Shown here: positions 16,600-26,192 of the stretch, one piece after another
Numbering within the stretch: position 1 is the stretch's first letter
Layout of the letters: each line of letters opens with the position of its first letter
Source of the DNA: G963665085 sp963665085
Lineage (GTDB): Bacteria; Bacteroidota; Bacteroidia; Bacteroidales; JAAAOM01
Length of the DNA stretch: 64,000 nt
Direction of reading: 5' to 3'
Assembly: GCA_963665085.2 (NCBI GenBank)
Contig: CAXXXS010000002.1
Span: 372,001 to 436,000 of the forward strand
Translations under genes and position numbers: made by a program
The notes under the pieces: generated by a model
Told to the model about the DNA's origin: nothing
The model's database searches: none
What the model saw: the letters and a program-made list of their open reading frames with translations, nothing else

Positions 16600-17481
16600 T
16601 TAATATTTTCCGGTTAATCCTATAAAAATTTTTTCTAATGACAGTTCATCGCAATATATATCGCCTTCTAATGATAACTGGGTTTTGATAGTACTAACAG
16701 CTTCTTCTTCTGGTAAAAAGCTGTATGTCTCTGTTTTATCTTTTATTGATTCTGTATTATAAAACAAAGCATCATCAAATATTTGTTGGTCTTTATTAGA
16801 GAACCTGTAGCGCTTAAAAGTTTTAAGAATCTCTTCTGTTGGTTTGTGTATTAATACACGACCATAATCAAGGATTAGGCAATCGTCTATTAAATTTTCC
16901 ATATCCTGAATAATATGAGAGGTAACAAAAACAGTCTTGTTTTCAGCCTTCGCATATTCTTTTAAATAATCGATAAAAAGCTTCCGATACCCGGGATCTA
17001 ATCCCATGCTGAAATCATCAAGAATTAAAAGTTCAGGATCTTGAGCCAAGATTAAACCTAAGGCTACCTGAGAGCGCTGGCCACAGGACATTCTGGCTAT
17101 TTTTTGGCCTTCTGCGACTTTCAATTTCTTCATAAGCTCATAGTATGGCTCTTTTTTCCAACCTGGATAAAACGAAGAATAAAACTTTTCAATTTGGACT
17201 ATATCAAAAAAAGGATATTGTAAATGACCTTCCAGTAAAAGGCCGATGTGTTTTTTGGAAGAAGGCGATAAAGAATGAGATGGTTCACCAAAGATAAAGC
17301 AATTACCAGATCGTGGTTTTAAAAAACCATTTAAAATATTTATGGTCGTTGTTTTACCTGTCCCATTCTTTCCCAACAAACCGGTTATTTTACCCTTAGC
17401 AACAGCGAAATTTAAATCTTTATAGATACACCTTTCTCCATAATAATGGGTAAGATCCTTACATTCTATAATATTTTCCAT
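16600..17481 (-). CDS. ABC transporter ATP-binding protein with unusual motifs
   Basis: The 293-residue ATPase has Walker A GLLGKNGTGKTTT (34-46) and an H-loop VTSHI (His189). Two motifs deviate. The signature is MSCGQ (131-135) rather than LSGGQ, and Walker B is LLILDDFSMGLD (151-162) with Asp156 where the catalytic glutamate normally stands. Asp can support slow hydrolysis, so the enzyme may be slow or mainly regulatory. The last 70 residues form an extra C-terminal domain seen in ABC-2-type ATPases. It sits between the peptidase-like lipoprotein and the permease, 14 and 2 bases from them. Confidence 0.85.
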   Translation of the reverse strand: MENIIECKDLTHYYGERCIYKDLNFAVAKGKITGLLGKNGTGKTTTINILNGFLKPRSGNCFIFGEPSHSLSPSSKKHIGLLLEGHLQYPFFDIVQIEKFYSSFYPGWKKEPYYELMKKLKVAEGQKIARMSCGQRSQVALGLILAQDPELLILDDFSMGLDPGYRKLFIDYLKEYAKAENKTVFVTSHIIQDMENLIDDCLILDYGRVLIHKPTEEILKTFKRYRFSNKDQQIFDDALFYNTESIKDKTETYSFLPEEEAVSTIKTQLSLEGDIYCDELSLEKIFIGLTGKY

Positions 17482-17495
17482 TCTTAATACAATTA

Positions 17496-19679
17496 TTATC
17501 TATACCAGGGAGTTTCCAGCCTGTGTAACGTACGTAAAGCTTCTGTCTTAACCCTTTCTGAATAGTCATCATTATCAATAATATCTCTGCAGGTTCTTAT
17601 AATTATATCTTTTTTATGAGAAATATTAAACCACCCCAGGGCTTCTAACATCATTACCCGGAAATCATCGTTTGAGGTTGTAGCAATAAAAGAACAAAAT
17701 CCCTCAATTCCTGGATGATAGTTGTAATTTCTCAATAATCGAATGTTAAACTTTATTGACTTATCGGATGCTTCAGGATCTGATACGACCTCTTCTGTTT
17801 CCAGCCATCGTGAGCTATTATACTCAAACGAATGAGCAATAGCTTCTTTTACTTCTTTCGGTTTTGTAAAATGGCTATTCTTTTCGAAGATAATAGGGAA
17901 ATACTTTAGAAGTGTATTCTTCTCAAATGTGCTTAGTGCTTGTTTTATTGTAAATTCTAACCGAGCCGCTGTATTATTACGCATAGCAATTTTTATTAGA
18001 GGATTAACAAGACGTTCATCTCCACTTTTACCGATGAGGTAAATTGCTTGTCGTTGTACAAATTCATTGGAATCATCGCACGCCAGAGTCAGGCATTCAA
18101 TAAAATTGTTATCGTTAAAAGCAGTTAGTAATTTCAGGCACTCCATACGCACTGTGGCGTAAGTACTAGTTTTAAAAGTTTCAAATAACAGAGACGAAAG
18201 CCCCTTGTATTGATTCTCAAACAACTTTCTTAAGGCCAATGATTGTATGTCAGCATACTCAGAATCTAATTGTTTAAGCCAGAATTTATCATCACCCGCA
18301 TGCCCTGTAATTGCAATATTCCAATCTATTGTTTTTGTGCTGGGAGTAAATTGAAAGGTTGGATCGCCGATGATATGCGTCTCAAGATAAGCAACATGTT
18401 TTGACCAGTTTCCGATCCTCATGCCAAGCCCCAGCAAACCAATTAATTCATCTGCCCATTTGTCCTGTAAAGCATTCACACTATTGGCCTGAACGGCTAC
18501 TGTATTACCATCATTAAAAATATACGATGCAGAGAGCGAACTGTCTAATTGAAAAGAACCGTTAAAGCATGCGTCTAAAATAATAAACCGCGTATTGGGA
18601 GAAACTTTCTTAACGTCGCGAATAACAATATCCAGGTTGGCATTAAAGATAGAATCTTCATTTAGTACTTCTTTATCAAAACTCCCATCGAACCAATTTG
18701 AGGGTACTCCAAGTTTCTCTTTATAATATTGTTTTGTTTCTTCTAAATCTTTTCCATGACTCTTTGCAGATCGCAGCTTAGATCGCAAATAGTATTTCAC
18801 TCCCCAAATTTGCTGGTTTACACCATCTACCTGTGGCATACCGCTAAGGTATTGGGTATCATCAGCCCCATGATGGTGCAAGATAGCAATATCCAAATCA
18901 TCACGTTGAAGCTCAGACATTAACCTGTCTTTCACGTGTTCATCCATAGAATGATCTATGTACCCTAAACCATTTTGTTGACCTTTTAGCCAGGGAAACT
19001 GGTCTAACAGGCTAATTTTCTCGTCAACTCTTGCTACCATAGATTCTGAGTTATAACCATGTCCTCCAAAATACAGAAGTTGATCTACCGTATTGCTTTC
19101 AGCTTTTATTCTTACAACTTTTTTTAAATATGCTTTCAGCTCCTCGTACTTGTAATCCGATTCAAAAGGTTTTATGCGTCCCGAGTATATTTCTGGCTGA
19201 AGTTTCTGTACCGACTGCTCTTTAAGTGCATAATAGTAGAATAAATTATTTATAGAATCTCTTTTGAAAAATTCAAAATCGAGATCAAAATCATCGTAAA
19301 ACCTATCTGATGGCACAGATGATCGTTGCCAGGGATAACGCTCCTGATCCATCTTAAACGCACTTGTTAAATGTTGTGCATCACGGATCATGGGAACCGG
19401 GATGTCGCCCATAAAAACAGCCCCTTCAATAGGAGTATTCTCATCATTGTATAACTCTATCAATTTGTTCTTAATAGAATCCGGTTGTTTCCATTTATCA
19501 ACAACAATAAATGTTTTTAACCCATTTGCCTCAACAGAGGATGCATAGGCTTCTACTTCTGCTTTTGCATTTTCAAAACTATGTTCATCAATAACAATCG
19601 CAAAACCGGGTATCGTTTGCTTGTTAGTACATCCGAACAGTGCTACAATAAAACTTATAATAATTAAAACCTTTTTCAT
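17496..19679 (-). CDS. Lipoprotein with clan-CD (C25-like) cysteine peptidase domain and helical repeats
   Basis: The 727-residue precursor has a lipoprotein signal (FIVALFGC, Cys17). Residues 25-445 show a gingipain/caspase-type fold: FMGDIPVPMI, LLYFGGHGYNSE (201-212), AILHHHGADDT with a His near 268-270, and FIILDACFNGSF with Cys371, which together form a His/Cys dyad. HIIGDPTFQF (435-444) follows, as in C25 peptidases. Residues 470-725 are short helical pairs (for example VQRQAIYLIGKSGDERLVNPL) like HEAT repeats, a protein-binding scaffold. A lipidated peptidase in a TonB/ABC locus could process a surface partner or host protein. Activity is inferred from motifs only. It may equally be a binding protein, but both dyad residues are kept. 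Confidence 0.78.
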   Translation of the reverse strand: MKKVLIIISFIVALFGCTNKQTIPGFAIVIDEHSFENAKAEVEAYASSVEANGLKTFIVVDKWKQPDSIKNKLIELYNDENTPIEGAVFMGDIPVPMIRDAQHLTSAFKMDQERYPWQRSSVPSDRFYDDFDLDFEFFKRDSINNLFYYYALKEQSVQKLQPEIYSGRIKPFESDYKYEELKAYLKKVVRIKAESNTVDQLLYFGGHGYNSESMVARVDEKISLLDQFPWLKGQQNGLGYIDHSMDEHVKDRLMSELQRDDLDIAILHHHGADDTQYLSGMPQVDGVNQQIWGVKYYLRSKLRSAKSHGKDLEETKQYYKEKLGVPSNWFDGSFDKEVLNEDSIFNANLDIVIRDVKKVSPNTRFIILDACFNGSFQLDSSLSASYIFNDGNTVAVQANSVNALQDKWADELIGLLGLGMRIGNWSKHVAYLETHIIGDPTFQFTPSTKTIDWNIAITGHAGDDKFWLKQLDSEYADIQSLALRKLFENQYKGLSSLLFETFKTSTYATVRMECLKLLTAFNDNNFIECLTLACDDSNEFVQRQAIYLIGKSGDERLVNPLIKIAMRNNTAARLEFTIKQALSTFEKNTLLKYFPIIFEKNSHFTKPKEVKEAIAHSFEYNSSRWLETEEVVSDPEASDKSIKFNIRLLRNYNYHPGIEGFCSFIATTSNDDFRVMMLEALGWFNISHKKDIIIRTCRDIIDNDDYSERVKTEALRTLHRLETPWYR

Positions 19680-19731
19680 GTGTATAATTTCTATTAAATT
19701 GTTTTTTTAAATATTCTGTACAAACGTTATT

Positions 19732-21291
19732 TTAAAAAATAAAGCCTGTTGTTATTTTTCCAGTTATCCGTAAATCATTTTTATAGTAAATATTTGTATC
19801 TGTAACATATAACATCTGGCCTGAGAGTGCAATAAAGGGTAAATATTTCTTACTAATAATCCTCGAAAAATTATATCTTACTTTACCATTTACTCCAAGA
19901 AAATCAACCAATTGATAATAAAATTCGGGGTACGTTATTTTGTCTTTCAACTCAATATTATCAATGTATATATCATTATTCAAATTAAACCTGTATTCTA
20001 TGTCCAACATTAACAATAAATCAGATTTATCAGTATGCCAACAGTTTTGAGTATTAATTTTTACCGATACATTTTGAAATTTCTCATAATATAATTCTGG
20101 GTAAAAATCTTCTCGGGAGTATTCATACATAATACCTGGTGAAACAGTTAAGCTTCTTACCCCTTCTTTTTTTGTAATCCAGGAATAAATGAAACTAAAA
20201 TCCAGCTTTTGTTTTTTATATCTTACAGATTCATTGTAAACTTCCCAATAGGTAGTTCCATCATCTGCTGTTTCTTGAGTTTGATCGAACCATGTTCCGC
20301 TAACCTTGTAGAAATCAATTTTAAAATCAACCTCCTGCATAACATCCCCATTCGTAAACCGCAGTAAATCCGAAATACCTACAGAAAAATCTTTGTAGTC
20401 CCCTGTAAGATATCCTATCTTGCTTGTACCGTCTTGAGAGCGTTCGTAGATATTTTCTGCTGTTATCTCCAACATGTTCGAGAAGCTGTTCTCTCTAAAT
20501 TGAGCCTGAATCCCTCCACCGTATACATGTCCATAATATTGATGGCTGAAATAATCATCTGTTATCCCCTGATGAATACCAAGCCCCATAAACCTAAAAT
20601 ACCTGTAGCTTATGAGATAATCTTCAACAGTTATGTCTATATCTTCTTTAAATCTTTCACCTTTCATGTTTACCCCAAAACTCCATGCCCCTCCTTTGTT
20701 GATAATTAAACCGGGAGAAATCGAAATTCGCATAGAACCGATATTAGGCCTTGGATCATTCTGATCCGATTTGTTCCCCACTAGATAACTTAATCCTATC
20801 CCCCACCGAAAATAATTATCCATTAATTTTGAGGCTATTTTCCCTTCGAGGTTAAACATTTCATTATCGTAATTACCTCCTATGGAGTCTCCTAAAACAT
20901 AAGGGTTGTTTTCTGAGATAAAGGAAACATCATTCCACTTAAGCGCTTGCTCTTTTCCTATTGAATAGCCCATTTTGCCATAGTAATTAACACCTTTTAC
21001 TTGTGAATATCCCTCGGTAGTTGCAGAAAAATATTTTTTTGATTCAGGTTGAAACACTCTGCGATAGTTTCCTTCCTTATATGAGTAATCAAGAAATAGT
21101 TGTCCAAACCCATTGAATGGTAAAACTGTAATGCATGCCGGGTTTTGAGTTGAAATCCATGTATTGTTATTGGATAGAAAAAAAAACGGATCGCTTCCTA
21201 GCCTCGATGAATCCGAAGTTTGTGCGTAGGTAATCAATTCGGATAACGCAAGGTATATAAAAAGAGTATATCGAAAAAAATTAGGTTTCAA
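19732..21291 (-). CDS. DUF6850 outer-membrane beta-barrel protein
   Basis: The 519-residue precursor has a signal peptide ending near TYAQ (residue 24). A long run of amphipathic strands with aromatic girdles follows (RFMGLGIHQGITDDYFSHQY, FDFSFIYSW-like pairs). It ends in the outer-membrane-type strand ITGKITTGFIF with a terminal Phe. The N-terminal SDPFFFLSNNNTWISTQNPA region matches my memory of DUF6850 barrels encoded with DUF4876 lipoproteins in Bacteroidales. It is probably a 14-18-strand outer-membrane protein working with the TonB receptor. It is third in the locus, 53 bases upstream of the peptidase-like gene. Confidence 0.72.
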   Translation of the reverse strand: MKPNFFRYTLFIYLALSELITYAQTSDSSRLGSDPFFFLSNNNTWISTQNPACITVLPFNGFGQLFLDYSYKEGNYRRVFQPESKKYFSATTEGYSQVKGVNYYGKMGYSIGKEQALKWNDVSFISENNPYVLGDSIGGNYDNEMFNLEGKIASKLMDNYFRWGIGLSYLVGNKSDQNDPRPNIGSMRISISPGLIINKGGAWSFGVNMKGERFKEDIDITVEDYLISYRYFRFMGLGIHQGITDDYFSHQYYGHVYGGGIQAQFRENSFSNMLEITAENIYERSQDGTSKIGYLTGDYKDFSVGISDLLRFTNGDVMQEVDFKIDFYKVSGTWFDQTQETADDGTTYWEVYNESVRYKKQKLDFSFIYSWITKKEGVRSLTVSPGIMYEYSREDFYPELYYEKFQNVSVKINTQNCWHTDKSDLLLMLDIEYRFNLNNDIYIDNIELKDKITYPEFYYQLVDFLGVNGKVRYNFSRIISKKYLPFIALSGQMLYVTDTNIYYKNDLRITGKITTGFIF

Positions 21292-21371
21292 TATGGTAAT
21301 ATTAAAAAAGTTAGAGAGTTTTTCTTTAAAAAATTAACCATAAGAAAAACCCTCCAACATCATATCAATTA

Positions 21372-22580
21372 TTAATTATCTACAGTAGTAGGATGTTCTC
21401 CTGGAGTCGGATCCTGATCGCTCAGGAAGTCTTCTGATGAATTATTGGTGTCTTTATATATTACATTGCCATCAATAATTTGTTTTACTTTTCTCCTGAT
21501 ACTTTTGCTGATATATGTATCAGAACACCATACTTTACCGGCATCCAGGTCATCAGGTAACCTTTTAAATTGTTTTGTCTCATCAGCCCTAACAACCTCA
21601 ACAGCATCGATCACATATTCTTTAGGAACCATCAAGTATTCGGTAGTTGATGTACTGTTAGGTTGAGTAGACAAATTATCTAGGTCTTCTGCCCAGGAAA
21701 CAGGATCGGTTCCGTCAGGAAGCCTGAATATTATCTCGGCTGCACCAAATACAGAATGCAACCAATCATACATTGAAGTAGTGGTTGTAAACATCATAGA
21801 TAAATTTGGCACACCGGCTGCATCAGCATCTTTACCTCCGTTGATATCCCCACAATAAGTTTCCCAGTCGGCATCGCCAAGGTTCACTGGCGAATTTGAA
21901 TTTCCATCAGCATCTGTCTGATGATCAATACCATCCTGCGCGATAACAATACTTGTTCTTGGTTCAAGAGGGTAATCTGTACCGCTGCCAGGAATATACC
22001 ATACGTAGAATTGTAATGGTAAACGGGGAAAGAAATCTCCATTATCATCAACCCAGATATTTTCTGAAGCTCCGGACTGCTGTAAGACCCCAATACATAA
22101 TCCATCAAGGTATATTATTTCATCTGAGTTATTATAAATCTCATGAAATTGATCGGCATAATAAGACCCATCTTCTGGAGTTCGCGAACCTGTATAGTAT
22201 ATTTCTTTTATTACCAATCCCCCCTCCAAGCTCACTGCCTGAAATGTAATAGACAATGCTGTTTCTGCCGTAACACTCTCGCCTTCAAGAATTCCATTAA
22301 ATGCGAAATCATTTGTTTCTTCAACTACAGAAAAGTTATACTGACCTGATGCTAAATTAAAGGTAGCAATTCCGGAATCATCTGTAATGGCTGAATCAGA
22401 AACAGAAGTTTGTACCCCTGTAACTTTTACCGTTACACCGGCAGCAACCGTTTCATCATATCCGTCTGGATAATTTACGGTAACAGTCACTTCATACTTT
22501 TCAGCAACATCATCTTCACAATTTGTTAGCAGTGGTACCAACAAAAAAAGAATTCCAAAAATTTTTAAATAATTTTTCAT
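21372..22580 (-). CDS. DUF4876 surface lipoprotein
   Basis: The 402-residue precursor has the lipobox LLTNC (Cys21) followed by EDD; acidic residues after the lipidated Cys are typical of Bacteroidota surface-exported lipoproteins. An N-terminal Ig-like or CNA-B-type domain (residues 28-110, with AGVTVKVTG and DDSGIATFNLASGQY) precedes the DUF4876 part. That part includes LVIKEIYYTGSRTPEDG, FHEIYNNSDEIIYLDGL (lamin-tail-like) and a long calcium-binding-like Asp/Gly stretch near 225-250. It lies 20 bases downstream of the TonB receptor gene and is probably its substrate-binding partner, like SusD or HmuY in other loci. The ligand is unknown. Confidence 0.78.
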   Translation of the reverse strand: MKNYLKIFGILFLLVPLLTNCEDDVAEKYEVTVTVNYPDGYDETVAAGVTVKVTGVQTSVSDSAITDDSGIATFNLASGQYNFSVVEETNDFAFNGILEGESVTAETALSITFQAVSLEGGLVIKEIYYTGSRTPEDGSYYADQFHEIYNNSDEIIYLDGLCIGVLQQSGASENIWVDDNGDFFPRLPLQFYVWYIPGSGTDYPLEPRTSIVIAQDGIDHQTDADGNSNSPVNLGDADWETYCGDINGGKDADAAGVPNLSMMFTTTTSMYDWLHSVFGAAEIIFRLPDGTDPVSWAEDLDNLSTQPNSTSTTEYLMVPKEYVIDAVEVVRADETKQFKRLPDDLDAGKVWCSDTYISKSIRRKVKQIIDGNVIYKDTNNSSEDFLSDQDPTPGEHPTTVDN

Positions 22581-22599
22581 GATTTTTATTTTAAGATTA

Positions 22600-25560
22600 T
22601 TAAACTTTTAACATTATCTCTGCTCCAAAATACAAGGGAACATTTCTTTTTTTGTAACCAGACGCTCTTTTATATTTATAGTAAGGCCTGATATTTAAAA
22701 AATTATTTGCGGTAAATGCTATTTTTAAATTATTTGCCAGTTCTTTGGTTAGTTTAAGGTTAAATTGCACCACAGGAGGATAAGACTCTATTAGAAAATA
22801 ACTATCAGAATAGGTATCCAGCATTTTATAATAAGGCTGGGTTAAATAATTATCCGTCTCCCAAGCGTAATAATTGCCTGCTTTGTTAATATAGCCAACC
22901 GGATCAACATTTTTTATAATATTATCTCCTGTATAGCTATAAACATCATCAACTTCTATTTTTTCTTTGTTTTGGGTAACATAAACATAAGATTCTCCAT
23001 TTTCATTCTCGTATTTATATTGTAGTTTCTCAAACCAAATAATCTGAGTAGTTAACGAAACCACTATTTTTATTGCAGGAATATGTGTTACTGTTCTGAT
23101 GTTAGTATTGAAACGTTGCCTGATTCTTTTATCTCCTGCCGGATAAACCGCAACATAAGGGAAAGAAGTCCCTTGATAACTATCGTTTATCTGGGAATAT
23201 GTTTCTAAAGTATTATACGATTCTGTATACATAAGCGCCCCATCAAGAATAAAATCTGTATGCAGAATATTTAGCTTCCCCAAGTTTAAAACGTATTCAA
23301 CACCTTTTTTTATGAGTACATAATCGTTTACAGGCACATTGTAAAAATTGAAAGAAGTATCCATAGTGGATGATGCTTTTACAATTTTGCCTTCCTCATA
23401 ATAATACACCCCTTCATCCTCAACAAAATAAGGATACTTTCCTGATCCTTCAACACTATATTCCCTATGCGCAAAACAGAATGGCACTTTTCTGTAATTA
23501 TACCCTCCTGTTTGTTTCTCATGATATGCCGTTATATTGGCTTTTATGTTACCCAGGGAAAAATCAAACCCAATTTCTTTTTTCCTGTTTTTGGCTGGTT
23601 TTAAATCTGGATTTGAAGTATCCTCAATAACCTGGGTTGTTAGAACAGCCAGGGAGCCATCCGTATAAGTTTCGTCTTTATAATTAAGGCTGGTTTCATC
23701 AAAATATACTTTATCTGGGTACAGATGTATCAGCGTAGGAGTTTTTGCAGCAATTCCATACCCTGCCCGAAAACTCAATTCTTTGAACAACCGGTTGTTT
23801 TTATTATTGATAACCTGGTATTTTAAATTTATGCGAGGTTCGAGCGTAAGGGCACCGTCGGTTGAAAACATACCTGTTGGCTGGGTATTGGAAAACCGTA
23901 AACCTGCCTGACCAGAAAAGTCTGTTTTTCCAACAGGTATATTAATTTTATCCTCAACAAACAAAGACACCGTATTCAGGGTTGGTATATCTTTATAAGA
24001 GCGTGGACGTACGGTACTAATTGAATTTATACTTGGCGGATAATTCAGATCAAAAGTCCTTCCATTACCATTATTTCCATTTGCCCTCCACTCCGCCCCC
24101 ACTAAAATATTATTAAAAACTGAATTTAGATAGAACGATGAGTTTCCTTTTATTTGAGCGAAAACGTCAAAAGGTTTACCATCTACGTTAAGCTCTGAAT
24201 AGTATTCTGAAGGGATAAAACTTGCAGCATGTTCACCATTCTCATAAGATGTTGCCAGGGGCATTGAGCCTGCCGTTATTGTATGAAGCTCTTTTTGGTA
24301 ATCTTTTTGATGAGAATAGCTGACAGAAAAATTATAAGATAAATTGGATATCCATAATTTATTTAACATCCATTTACCATTTAAAGAAGTTCTTAAACCA
24401 TTGGTATTTGCCCTGATGACTTCTTTGCTTTTCAACTGGGGATCAGTCTTCTCATCATCAATTGTTGTATGAAAGGCAAATTTAAGATTTAGCGATAAAG
24501 GGATTGATTTTCTAAAAAACGTATTGGAATAGCCAAGGTTGGATGTTATGCGTTTATAGCCTTCATATTTTAACCTTACATCAGGATAAGAGGTAGTATA
24601 ATCAAAACTTGTATTAACAGAACCTTTATCATTACGTAGCATTATACCTTTTCCAAACGAAAAAATTTTTGTCCCGGGATCGATGGCTATCTTAGCTTCA
24701 TAAGGCGTTTGTCCTGCTTTTGTTTTAACGATTACCGCCCCAGAAGTTAAGTCTCCATATTCAGCAGAAGGGATGCCCCTTATCACTTCTATTGACTCAA
24801 TATTATCTGTGGTAATCTCCCGTAAATCTATGCCTTTTCCTGCTACCCCAGGTATATCTGTTGAAGTACCACTTTTTGAAGTGCTATAAACCTGCATATT
24901 TGAGTTTGTAGATAAGGGGGTACCGTCTACAATAACAGCAGCACCCAGCGCACTGGTATTATCGTCTGTATCTATCGACATTTGTCCATTTTTTATCTCA
25001 CCTACTTCCCTAATTCTCATTTGTGCAGGTTCACCCAGGCTCGGGTTTTCAGATATGCCTCCTGGCAATAACTGCAAAACATCTTCCACACTTTTAGTCT
25101 GGAGGTGCTCAATGGCTGTTTGTTCTATTTTTGAAGAAGCTCCCAGCTTTTGTTCTTTGGCGGTTACTACCACTTCATCCATGCTAAGAGATAATACTTC
25201 CATTTCTAAAACAATACCTAAGGAATCGCTTTCAACCAAAATCTCTTTTTCTATGGTAGAGAATCCCAGATAAGAAACATATAAGGTATATTTCCCGGGA
25301 ATAATTTTATCAATACGGAAAGATCCATCCTCATCTGTGATATTCCAGAGATTTACTTCAGTTAAAACAACAGTGGCCTGCTCAATAGGGTAACCAGTTT
25401 GTTTTTCAACTACAATCCCTTTTATTGTATAACCATCCTGAGCATATAGTTTACAAGGAATAAAATTAGAAACAAGAAACAGAAAAATAAACGCAGTAAA
25501 AAATCTGCTTCTTGTTTTTCCCACTACTTTAATTTCTCTATTAAGATTGAAATAGCCCAT
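22600..25560 (-). CDS. TonB-dependent outer-membrane receptor
   Basis: The 986-residue precursor has a signal peptide (ends LYAQ, near 41) and a carboxypeptidase-regulatory-like beta domain (about 45-130, KGIVVEKQTGYPIEQATVVL). A TonB-box-like VVVTAKEQ comes next (about 130-137), then a plug domain (to about 280, with IESIEVIRGIPSAEYGDLTS) and a large barrel ending in a typical final strand. It imports a substrate across the outer membrane using TonB energy; iron chelates are the commonest cargo. It is first in a nine-gene minus-strand locus and has a promoter of its own. Nothing in the sequence fixes the cargo. Confidence 0.92.
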   Translation of the reverse strand: MGYFNLNREIKVVGKTRSRFFTAFIFLFLVSNFIPCKLYAQDGYTIKGIVVEKQTGYPIEQATVVLTEVNLWNITDEDGSFRIDKIIPGKYTLYVSYLGFSTIEKEILVESDSLGIVLEMEVLSLSMDEVVVTAKEQKLGASSKIEQTAIEHLQTKSVEDVLQLLPGGISENPSLGEPAQMRIREVGEIKNGQMSIDTDDNTSALGAAVIVDGTPLSTNSNMQVYSTSKSGTSTDIPGVAGKGIDLREITTDNIESIEVIRGIPSAEYGDLTSGAVIVKTKAGQTPYEAKIAIDPGTKIFSFGKGIMLRNDKGSVNTSFDYTTSYPDVRLKYEGYKRITSNLGYSNTFFRKSIPLSLNLKFAFHTTIDDEKTDPQLKSKEVIRANTNGLRTSLNGKWMLNKLWISNLSYNFSVSYSHQKDYQKELHTITAGSMPLATSYENGEHAASFIPSEYYSELNVDGKPFDVFAQIKGNSSFYLNSVFNNILVGAEWRANGNNGNGRTFDLNYPPSINSISTVRPRSYKDIPTLNTVSLFVEDKINIPVGKTDFSGQAGLRFSNTQPTGMFSTDGALTLEPRINLKYQVINNKNNRLFKELSFRAGYGIAAKTPTLIHLYPDKVYFDETSLNYKDETYTDGSLAVLTTQVIEDTSNPDLKPAKNRKKEIGFDFSLGNIKANITAYHEKQTGGYNYRKVPFCFAHREYSVEGSGKYPYFVEDEGVYYYEEGKIVKASSTMDTSFNFYNVPVNDYVLIKKGVEYVLNLGKLNILHTDFILDGALMYTESYNTLETYSQINDSYQGTSFPYVAVYPAGDKRIRQRFNTNIRTVTHIPAIKIVVSLTTQIIWFEKLQYKYENENGESYVYVTQNKEKIEVDDVYSYTGDNIIKNVDPVGYINKAGNYYAWETDNYLTQPYYKMLDTYSDSYFLIESYPPVVQFNLKLTKELANNLKIAFTANNFLNIRPYYKYKRASGYKKRNVPLYFGAEIMLKV

Positions 25561-25591
25561 ATAATGGCTGAAAATTTATTGGTTGAAAGGG

Positions 25592-25622
25592 CGAAATTAG
25601 AAGCTTAAGAAAGTAGAAACAA
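25592..25622 (-). promoter_or_regulatory. Promoter of the TonB/ABC locus
   Basis: On the minus strand TTG (25622-25620) is followed after 20 bases by TAATTTCG (25599-25592), 7 of 8 to TAnnTTTG. It lies about 31 bases upstream of the receptor ATG. No obvious dyad overlaps it. Confidence 0.5.
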
Positions 25623-25713
25623 TCACTAAAACTTATGATTTCTTTCCATTTGATTTTTTAGCCATAAAGAACTCTTGACTAATAAGATTAGTTGTAATAA
25701 TTAAAAATAATAC

Positions 25714-25734
25714 ACTCTCTATAAACCAGAGAGT
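25714..25734 (-). terminator. Terminator after the Cys-rich small gene
   Basis: On the minus strand ACTCTCT and AGAGAGT form a 7-bp stem around a 7-base loop, followed by GTATTATTTTTAATT. It sits just after the stop of the 88-residue gene and would separate it from the TonB locus. Confidence 0.5.
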
Positions 25735-25736
25735 AG

Positions 25737-26003
25737 CTATTTCTTATGACTTAAGAAAAGTGATTTGATTATATCATTTAGTGTTAAGGCTGCGTTTAGA
25801 TGAGAATCTGACCGAAGATTAATTTTATCAAAACGCTTGCATTCGTTTAACAACCTCCCTTCAATTATACGTTTAACTTTACTACAGAGCATTTTATAAG
25901 GGCAATTTGCACAAAAAAATTGTTTTTCTTTATTCTTCAATATGGCTTCTGGAGAAACGTTATATATTGATAATTCTGTTGTTTCATTACCGGGGCCAAT
26001 CAA
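25737..26003 (-). CDS. Small Cys-cluster protein, function unknown
   Basis: An 88-codon frame opening with TTG at 26003 (IGPGNETTELSIYNV). It contains FFCANCPYKMLCSKV and then LLNECKRF, a CxxCx5C plus one more Cys. Such clusters hold an iron-sulfur centre or zinc; the spacing recalls the C-terminal SPASM-type clusters of radical-SAM enzymes, but no radical-SAM core is present. It may be a stand-alone small protein or the tail of a lost gene. No ATG precedes it in frame. A terminator follows, suggesting its own transcript. Confidence 0.5.
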   Translation of the reverse strand: MIGPGNETTELSIYNVSPEAILKNKEKQFFCANCPYKMLCSKVKRIIEGRLLNECKRFDKINLRSDSHLNAALTLNDIIKSLFLSHKK

Positions 26004-26192
26004 GAGAATATCACTCTCATTTTTTAAAATTTAATATTATTTTTACTCAACCATCAACTTCTTTAAACTAAAGATACGTTGGAAATTTTTAACTCGTCAT
26101 CCATGAATACGGCTCACTTATTATTAGAAAGTATATAATAGATTCTCAATTGAACATTGCTAAGTATATATTCTATTTAATTAAATTGTCTT

